Source: Serilophus lunatus (Eukaryota; Chordata; Aves; Passeriformes; Eurylaimidae). From it: a DNA stretch of 64,000 nt. How positions within the stretch are numbered: the stretch's first letter is position 1; every line of letters starts with the position of its first letter. The notes beneath the pieces were generated by a model. That model had not been told where the DNA came from and did not search any database. It was given only the letters and a program-made list of their open reading frames with translations. A program made the translations under genes and the position numbers. The stretch is taken from the NCBI GenBank assembly GCA_013399895.1, contig VXBA01001882.1, forward strand, positions 930,254 through 994,253, written 5' to 3'. This document shows, in pieces, positions 61,934 through 64,000 of this stretch.

Positions 61934-62023
61934 CAAAAAGGTAAACACTTGACTCTGGGGGCAGCTCATGATGCCTAAAATATCTGCCTCGTACTTCTGT
62001 GCTCTTAGAGCACTGCTGAAAAC
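61934..62023 (-). CDS. Candidate internal exon (30 codons), unassigned protein
   Basis: On the minus strand a good acceptor, CTTTCCCTCTGCAG, precedes 90 bases that read VFSSALRAQKYEADILG then IMSCPQSQVFTFL and stop at a donor, TTTTTG|GTGAGA. Both ends are phase 0, and the next candidate exon downstream also starts in phase 0. A longer overlapping frame in another phase (61812-62117) competes with it. No family recognised. Confidence 0.25.
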
Positions 62024-62106
62024 CTGCAGAGGGAAAGTCAGTTGGCCTCTTGTGAAGTGTCCATGCAGAGTTCAAGAAATCAGTAAGAAATATCAAGGTT
62101 TTTCTC

Positions 62107-62294
62107 TCATTTGTCATTCAGACTGCTGAGCACTCTTCTGAGTACAAGAACATAACGGGCCAGGACTGCTGCTCTGTGTCTTTTACATTTCAGTTCAGTA
62201 ATTAAAGCAGTGACTTGAGAAGTGAAAATCCTGAAAACAGAGCACTGAATATTCTGCAAGGTAGTCTCCTGCACCAGCTTGTTTTGTCCCCCTC
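62107..62294 (-). CDS. Possible upstream exon on the minus strand
   Basis: After an acceptor-like TTTTATTTTCAACAG ending at 62295, the minus strand stays open to a stop at 62107. It includes VQETTLQNIQCSVFRIFTSQ and a basic stretch, KCKRHRAAVLARYVLVLRR. I saw no strong donor before the stop, so its connection to the 90-base exon is not established. Confidence 0.12.
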
Positions 62295-62534
62295 CTGTTG
62301 AAAATAAAACACAGTGTAAGTCAAGAAAGCAGGACCTAGATGTCAAGAAGACCAGGCAACAGCTTTCCTGTTTGAATGGATTTGCTGAAATCAGGAATGC
62401 TGTTTATATAACAAAATCTGAATTGTGCCCTGTAAATATAATGAGTCTTGTATCATAAATGACAACTCTGTGGCAGATCTAATGCAGTGGGAGCTGCTCA
62501 GCTCCCAGGTAACTGTGAGCTTCCACTTCTGCAG

Positions 62535-62790
62535 GCAGAGCTGCTCTGCTGTCAGTGCATGTCATTCCCATGTCAGCCAGCTGAAGAAATACCTTGGATG
62601 TGCCACACTGCCAGTTGGAGTGCAAGAATACTTTCTTCTCATAAAATTAGAATGTCAGACTAAAACAAATATAGTTGTAGCATTGTTTGGAATCCATTCC
62701 AAAATGAGCAGATGTAATTACATCCACCTGCAAGAATACTGTACCAGCCTGGTATGGAGAGGTTTCTGCTCAGCACTACTACTGTGCCAG
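62535..62790 (+). CDS. Candidate internal exon A, cysteine-rich unassigned protein
   Basis: The plus strand is open from an ATG at 62425 to 62934, 169 codons, the longest frame in the window. Within it, an acceptor TTCCACTTCTGCAG (ending 62534) and a near-consensus donor CCAG|GTGAGT (62791) bound a 256-base exon. It reads LKKYLGCATLPVGVQEYF, then LLIKLECQTKTNIVVALFGI and HSKMSRCNYIHLQEYC. The protein would be rich in cysteine and mildly hydrophobic. The exon ends in phase 0 and the next candidate exon begins in phase 0. I do not recognise the family. One frame this long in 64 kb could arise by chance, so the evidence is the joint fit of frame, splice sites and phase. Confidence 0.33.
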
Positions 62791-63123
62791 GTGAGTATAA
62801 CAAAAAGCAGAAGAGCAGGACTGGTGTTATACATCAGGCACTGGAAATATTGCTTCAGATGTCCAAACTCAATCTCATTAAGTGCCACCACACCTGATAA
62901 CCACAACACATTCAGTGCCATTCTGCTTTTTTAAATCCCATCAGTTTACTAACACCATTTTAACCATCACTTATTCTTCTGCCTTATCTCAGGATGTCTG
63001 CTGGGCCCTCATACATTACAGTTGTTTAACTTTTTAGAGGCTGATGAAGAAAATTAGTCCTTTCTATTCTTCAAAGCAGCTACCTTTCTTTATCATGCTG
63101 CATAAACCTTTTACTTCTCTTAG

Positions 63124-63243
63124 CTACGAATGATAAGCCAGGTAACCCATTTTTTAATGAAGTTCATCCCAACAGTCACAGAAAGCTGTCAGAGTTATTG
63201 CAAAAAAATCTGTGTTTTTGCACAAGAGAAAAACTCCTGTAAT
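63124..63243 (+). CDS. Candidate internal exon B, continues exon A in frame
   Basis: A strong acceptor (CCTTTTACTTCTCTTAG ending 63123) and a consensus donor (AAT|GTAAGT at 63244) bound exactly 120 bases, 40 codons, open in the phase set by exon A. It reads LRMISQVTHFLMKFIPTV then TESCQSYCKKICVFAQ and EKNSCN. The intron between A and B would be 333 bases. Like exon A it is cysteine-rich. Both ends are phase 0. The next exon would lie to the right, perhaps beyond the window. Function unknown. Confidence 0.33.
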
Positions 63244-64000
63244 GTAAGTTCAAGGCTCCACAAAGCATGGGCCCAGAACCAAAGTTCTTGGTGGACAAAT
63301 GTTACTTATTAAATTGTTTTGCAAAAGCTGAAAAGGCAGTGAGAGAGCATCGTTACTCATTGCAGTGATGCCCATTTTAATGTTGGCAGTTTCTCTGGGA
63401 ATTTTGCCAGAGATGGGTGCCCATCTGGCTACAAAGCACCCTTAGGCAGGTTACAGGAGCTCATTTCACTCCTCCTATTCCGTGCAGCTGAAGAACTACA
63501 GTTAGAAATCCAGGGAACATTCAGGCCAAACAGAAGGGCATGCTATGATTAATAGGTAGTCTAGGTTGTTGTTCAGTTTTTGAGATCCTAAATCTAATTT
63601 TAGGCAAGATATAAAGAGATTAAATTTCTTTAATTCTTAAAGGAGAAGAACCCTTTATAAAACTATTTCCTTTATACACAAAGCCCTATTGTTTGGACAG
63701 GAAAAAAAATTGCAGAGAATTTAACTTTAAAACAAAGAACCGCAGGAAAATCTGTTGCTTTACCTCCACAGACACAGTATGTACATTTTCACTTGTGAAC
63801 TCTAACTACCCGTGTATTTTGACTTGATCTTTGAAATACTTAATTTTATTTTTTTAGATTTTATGTTTACATCACTTTAGCATTAACCAAACCATTCGAG
63901 TCCCAGTGCTGTCAGAGCTTAACTTGGCCAGTGTAATTACAGATTTGTCATCAATGCAGTTTGAATTCAGAAAAGTTACACAATCTCAAAAGTAAATTAT
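63244..64000. other. Unique-looking DNA at the right edge
   Basis: No repeat or gene recognised. If the plus-strand exon model is real, this would be intron. Confidence 0.45.

Noticed and set aside
1..64000. CRISPR array, operon, toxin-antitoxin or phage-type defence system
   Set aside because: The window is vertebrate nuclear DNA. There are no regularly spaced repeats, no gene clusters and no prokaryotic coding density.

Overview
The window reads as avian nuclear DNA, most likely from a passerine. It holds many CR1 LINE fragments in both orientations, two bird-type solo endogenous-retrovirus LTRs, and one decayed tRNA(Ile)-headed SINE with a CR1-like tail. That SINE layout matches the TguSINE1 type, which is known from songbirds and their passerine relatives. 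The DNA is AT-rich and broken every few codons by stops in all frames. It shows no bacterial features: no operons, no Shine-Dalgarno sites, no CRISPR. No complete, recognisable protein-coding gene is present, so the window is best read as intergenic DNA or a very large intron. | Layout. 0-2.6 kb: a CR1 fragment with an internal deletion, then a GC-rich block of unknown origin. 2.6-9.8 kb: unique-looking DNA plus the SINE at 8.3 kb. 9.8-10.4 kb: a 583-bp solo LTR. 10.4-25 kb: unique DNA with short CR1 pieces at 14.7, 15.1 and 19.3 kb and a 76-base T tract at 22.9 kb. 25.2-25.4 kb, minus strand: a candidate first exon of a small secreted peptide. 25.5-33.9 kb: two ancient CR1 fragments and one long, dead CR1 3' half (32.2-33.9 kb). 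34.3-35.4 kb: a 1093-bp solo LTR with perfect GCAGC target-site duplications, built largely of CCATGG-type repeats. 36-53 kb: more ancient CR1 pieces (39.7, 44.2, 49.0 kb), a younger CR1 3' end (51.5 kb), microsatellites and a 24-bp perfect palindrome. 46.7-48.1 and 53.9-55.2 kb: repeat-free stretches that resemble conserved non-coding DNA, though this cannot be tested here. 61.4-63.3 kb: the most coding-like part of the window, with candidate exons on both strands that join in frame through GT-AG introns but match no family I recognise. | The repeats form age layers: very old CR1 copies of a type shared with turtles and crocodilians, mid-age CR1 copies with bird-type tails, then the SINE and the two LTRs. 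There is no set of genes acting together. I found no convincing new biological system. The most testable novelties are the secreted-peptide exon at 25.2 kb and the candidate exon cluster at 61.4-63.3 kb.
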